From: Deltaproteobacteria bacterium UBA2957
GTDB lineage: Bacteria; Myxococcota_A; UBA796
Assembly: GCA_002348535.1 (NCBI GenBank)
Contig: DEBL01000335.1
Location: 3,212 to 11,705, forward strand
Reading direction: 5' to 3'
DNA length: 8,494 bases
Position numbers and translations under genes: made by a program. Below, piece after piece: positions 6,064-8,494 of this stretch; position 1 is the first letter of the stretch, and each line of letters starts with the position of its first letter. The notes below the pieces were generated by a model, which was not told the origin of the DNA, did no database searches, and was given only the letters and a program-made list of their open reading frames with translations.

Positions 6064-6617
6064 TTGTACGACACGGCGCCAATGGACTGTCGAAACTGAC
6101 CCTCCATTGCATCGCACTCGGCCATAAAGTTTACCCGAACATAGTCGCGGTCGGCCATGGTCTCGCGCTTCGTTCCGGGTACACCATGCGCCGCTAAAAC
6201 ATCCCGAAAACACGGGTCGTCTGGGTACGCGTACATGACACCCGTCTCCTCAAGAATCACCTTGTCTTCACCACGGCCCTGAATCCAGAGTTGGTGGCGT
6301 CCATCGTGATAAATAAGCGCCCGATACTTCGTGAGTGCATCGCCCATGACTTCATGGGGAACGTCCAAAGCAACGAACCGTCGAGGCGGATCCAGCTGTT
6401 TACCAGCCAATCGATCGGTGAGTTGCACGTAGAGAATTCGCAGCGGGCCTTCCAGTTGGGCAACGAGGTCGCGATGGACCGCCTCGATTCGGTCGGATGG
6501 AAGGCTAATCTCGATCCGAGTGTAGCCACCGGGAATCACCTCGGCGGCCCATGAGGGCTCGGGAACAAAGCCATCCAGCTCTCCATCTTCCGCGACACTC
6601 TCTGCTTTTGGTGACAT
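6060..6617 (-). CDS. Conserved-looking cytoplasmic protein of unknown function
   Basis: A 185-residue soluble protein without a signal peptide or membrane segment. I do not recognise a named family. Visible features: an acidic, probably disordered N-terminus (1-25); an alternating strand/helix middle (YTRIEISLPSDRIEAVHRDL, then ILYVQLTDRL, then FVALDVPHEVMGDALTKY); a motif-like stretch YHDGRHQLWIQG (103-114); and EETGVMYAYPDDPCFRDVL (123-141). The regular composition and absence of frame defects argue that it is a real gene. The frame is open to 6737, but that would overlap the dus gene. ATG 6617 is chosen; GTG 6623 is nearly as good because GGAG sits 9 nt before it (15 nt before the ATG). 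Its stop overlaps the stop of the convergent surface-protein gene, and it diverges from dus across 71 nt. Confidence 0.72.
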   Translation of the reverse strand: MSPKAESVAEDGELDGFVPEPSWAAEVIPGGYTRIEISLPSDRIEAVHRDLVAQLEGPLRILYVQLTDRLAGKQLDPPRRFVALDVPHEVMGDALTKYRALIYHDGRHQLWIQGRGEDKVILEETGVMYAYPDDPCFRDVLAAHGVPGTKRETMADRDYVRVNFMAECDAMEGQFRQSIGAVSYN

Positions 6618-6688
6618 TGACACAACAAAACGCTCCAAGGGGGGGCGGTTAACTTGACTTCCGCGCCTCGGGAAGGCATTAACGGCCC
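6618..6688. other. Divergent promoter region between the unknown gene and dus
   Basis: These 71 nt must carry both promoters, unless either lies inside the neighbouring gene. For dus, TTGACT (6654-6659) and CATTAA (6677-6682) are 17 nt apart; this would place the transcript start at about the dus ATG. A G-run (6639-6645) lies in the middle. No clear pair is seen for the minus-strand gene. Confidence 0.35.
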
Positions 6689-7735
6689 ATGACCGTGCCC
6701 AACAGCTATACCGTTCGCGACGTGCGGATATTTCCAAATGTCGTACTTGCCCCCATGGAAGGGGTCACGGACCTACCCTTTCGCCGACTCATCCGTGAGA
6801 TTGGAGGGGCGGGCCTGACCTGCACCGAATTCATCGCGAGCGAGGGTCTCAAACGCGGCGTCGGAAAGATGCACGAGATGGCACAGTTCGACGACGATGA
6901 ATCGCCGATATCCATTCAGATCTACGGACGTCGTCCCGAAGTGATGGCCGAAGCCGCACGCATCGTTCAAGACATGGGACCGACCATCATTGACATCAAC
7001 ATGGGGTGCCCTTCAAAGAAGGTTTGCGCCCACTCGGGTGGGTCGGCCCTTATGAAGGATCCCGAGTTGGCAAGGGATATCATTCGAGCTGTTCGCGGCG
7101 CCATAACCATCCCTTTGACTGTGAAGATGAGGTCGGGCTTCGACCACACCAATCGAAACGCAGATGAGATCGCCTACATTGCGCAGGAAGAAGGCGCAGA
7201 GGGCATCACAATCCATTGGCGAACGCGGTCGGACCTCTATGGCGGGGAACGCGCCGTGGACAAAATCGCTGAGACCAAAGCCAAACTTTCAATACCGGTC
7301 ATCGGAAACGGCGATGTGCTCGACATTCCGAGCGCAATGCGGATGTTCGAAGAGACCGGCTGCGATGGAGTCATGGTGGGTCGCGGGGCGATTCGCAATC
7401 CTTGGGCACTTCTGCAGATCGCTCAGCACATCAACGGCCAACCGGTCACTGAAATCACAGCAACGGACCGGCGCCGGGTGCTCTTGGGCTACTTGGAGTC
7501 GATCAACGGACGCTTTCGATCAGAGCGAGGAACCCTCGGGCGCTTTAAGAAGATCTCGAACTACTTCACGAAGGGCCTTCCCTACGGCGGAGACGTACGA
7601 ACACTTGTGCTCCGCTCGCAGACCATTCCCGAAGCCGTCGACCACCTCGAGACCTACTTCGAACGACTGATGCGCTTTGAGTCCGGCGACAACACCGTCT
7701 TTCGTGAAGCGCGCGACGGTGCCGCGGCAAAGTAG
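6689..7735 (+). CDS. dusB: tRNA-dihydrouridine synthase, DusB type
   Basis: A 348-residue FMN- and NADPH-dependent enzyme that reduces uridines in tRNA (usually in the D-loop) to dihydrouridine, in the cytoplasm. The TIM-barrel start motif APMEGVTD (21-28) binds FMN. NMGCPSKKVC (104-113) carries the catalytic Cys107. VKMRSG (145-150) provides the FMN-binding Lys146. His176 lies in ITIHWRTR. GNGDV (206-210) and GRGAIRNPW (231-239) bind the phosphate of FMN. The C-terminal helical tRNA-binding domain follows from about 255, including GRFKKISNYFTKGLP. Length is normal for DusB. An in-frame stop at 6680-6682 leaves ATG 6689 as the first start; the nearest purine-rich run, GGAAGG (6671-6676), is 12 nt away, so initiation may be weak or leaderless. 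Oddity: Trp177 follows the His where Gly or Pro is more usual. The DusB assignment over other Dus types rests on overall motif resemblance. Confidence 0.95.
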   Translation: MTVPNSYTVRDVRIFPNVVLAPMEGVTDLPFRRLIREIGGAGLTCTEFIASEGLKRGVGKMHEMAQFDDDESPISIQIYGRRPEVMAEAARIVQDMGPTIIDINMGCPSKKVCAHSGGSALMKDPELARDIIRAVRGAITIPLTVKMRSGFDHTNRNADEIAYIAQEEGAEGITIHWRTRSDLYGGERAVDKIAETKAKLSIPVIGNGDVLDIPSAMRMFEETGCDGVMVGRGAIRNPWALLQIAQHINGQPVTEITATDRRRVLLGYLESINGRFRSERGTLGRFKKISNYFTKGLPYGGDVRTLVLRSQTIPEAVDHLETYFERLMRFESGDNTVFREARDGAAAK

Positions 7736-7758
7736 TTCCGAAGTTCCTGTGACTGCAC

Positions 7759-8494
7759 TCAACGCCAGTCCATGAGGGGTGGCTGAGCCGGGACAGAAAA
7801 GACGCCCGACCGAAGTCGCTTAAAGAGCCTTCGTCCTTCGGAATACTCAAATACCACCACCCCGTGCGCGCCTTGTCGTCGCGCAGCCAAGATCGCTTCC
7901 TCGACCTCCTCCACTGACCACGAAGGATCCGCGCGTACACCGGCGTACACATGACGGCCATTCGCACGGGTCATATGGTCCTTAACGAGCACCTCAAAAT
8001 CGAGCCGCTCGCCGGGCCGTACGGTCCAGTAGGTCATCGGTATCAACGCATCCACGTGACCTTCTGCTGTGAACTTTTGCGCATCTTGGAAGTAGTCACT
8101 GTACCCTTCGCTGACCTCAGCCCAACCCCAGTGATTGGTGTACACGCCCCAAACCGCGGCGGTGATCGGCACGGACACGGCCGCCGAAACTTCAGCCACA
8201 GCACGGGTTACCGCTTGACGTCGCCACTGTGAAAAATCGGGGCGACCGGAAGCCTCCCATGCGGCGAGAGATACCAGGTCGTGCCCAGAATCGGGGCCCG
8301 GATAGCGTATGTAGTCGAGGTGAATGCCGTCCACACGATAGCGGTCAACGATTTCTCGAGCGACCGAAGCCAACCGTGCTCGAACGCTCCCGTTTCCGGG
8401 ACTGGCGAACACATACTGGTCATTCAACGCCATCGGCGTACCTTCCCGATTGGCAACCAGCCAATCGGGAAACTTCGTCCACGCATGCGCCGGC
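7759..8494 (-). CDS. GHL10-family glycosyl hydrolase-like protein, N-terminus outside window
   Basis: The minus-strand frame is open from the right edge to the TGA at 7759-7761, giving 244 residues of the C-terminal part. An internal ATG at 8433 is not the start, because the frame continues upstream with family-typical sequence (AHAWTKFPDWLVANREG). Signature elements are SPGN, then RYRVDGIHLDYIRYPGPD (the hallmark of GHL10, DUF187-related proteins), then a WGVYTN strand, DALIPMTYW and a terminal GAHGVVVFEYSEG barrel strand. The fold is a TIM barrel. The E. coli member DigH cleaves glycan strands stripped of stem peptides, so a cell-wall glycan is a plausible substrate; this is family knowledge, not shown here. 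The end is convergent with dus, 23 nt apart, with no terminator visible. Confidence 0.9.
   Translation of the reverse strand, partial: PAHAWTKFPDWLVANREGTPMALNDQYVFASPGNGSVRARLASVAREIVDRYRVDGIHLDYIRYPGPDSGHDLVSLAAWEASGRPDFSQWRRQAVTRAVAEVSAAVSVPITAAVWGVYTNHWGWAEVSEGYSDYFQDAQKFTAEGHVDALIPMTYWTVRPGERLDFEVLVKDHMTRANGRHVYAGVRADPSWSVEEVEEAILAARRQGAHGVVVFEYSEGRRLFKRLRSGVFSVPAQPPLMDWR
8443..8471. repeat. Perfect 12-bp inverted repeat, 5-nt loop, inside the GHL10 gene
   Basis: The arms TTCCCGATTGGC (8443-8454) and GCCAATCGGGAA (8460-8471) are exact reverse complements around the loop AACCA. The element lies within coding sequence (protein segment FPDWLVANRE) and no T-run follows on either strand, so it is not a typical intrinsic terminator. 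The mRNA could fold into a strong hairpin here. Confidence 0.85.

Noticed and set aside
6618..6737. Longer start for the unknown minus-strand gene
   Set aside because: It would overlap the start of dusB by 49 nt and the added sequence is Arg/Trp/Cys-rich without conserved-looking character.
7736..7758. Bidirectional terminator between dusB and the GHL10 gene
   Set aside because: The 23 nt contain no usable stem-loop or T-run.

Overview
The window looks like chromosomal DNA from a GC-rich member of the Myxococcota (or a closely related deltaproteobacterial lineage). The strongest evidence is a secreted protein that combines a MYXO-CTERM-type tail (Cys-rich motif, hydrophobic segment, Arg-Arg end) with MopE-like metal-binding repeats. 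A membrane-anchored eukaryotic-type Ser/Thr kinase lies directly upstream of it. No tRNA, rRNA, CRISPR array, insertion sequence or phage gene was seen. This assignment is inference from gene content, not a database match.

Layout: (1) 1-1850, minus strand, a compact run of three exported-protein genes: a TPR-type lipoprotein, a small lipoprotein with a carboxypeptidase-regulatory-like beta-sandwich, and a secreted protein of unknown family cut off by the window's left edge. Spacings of 0 and 15 nt suggest an operon. (2) 1851-2083, a divergent intergenic region. (3) 2084-6063, plus strand, a transmembrane Ser/Thr kinase with a Pro-Thr-rich cytoplasmic linker and a small extracytoplasmic domain. 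It is followed 14 nt later by a 719-residue beta-helix surface protein with Chlamydia-Pmp-like repeats, three metal-binding repeats and the MYXO-CTERM-type tail. (4) 6060-6617, minus strand, a cytoplasmic protein of unknown function whose stop codon overlaps the previous gene's stop in a CTAG palindrome. (5) 6689-7735, plus strand, a tRNA-dihydrouridine synthase of DusB type. (6) 7759-8494, minus strand, the C-terminal part of a GHL10-family glycosyl hydrolase, containing a perfect 12-bp inverted repeat.

Five of the eight genes encode envelope or surface proteins arranged in two diverging units (1-1850 and 2084-6063). A reasonable hypothesis is that the kinase senses an envelope signal and the neighbouring surface protein and lipoproteins belong to the same cell-surface programme, but nothing in the sequence proves a functional link. 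The dus gene is a housekeeping tRNA-modification gene. The GHL10 hydrolase probably acts on cell-wall or surface glycans.
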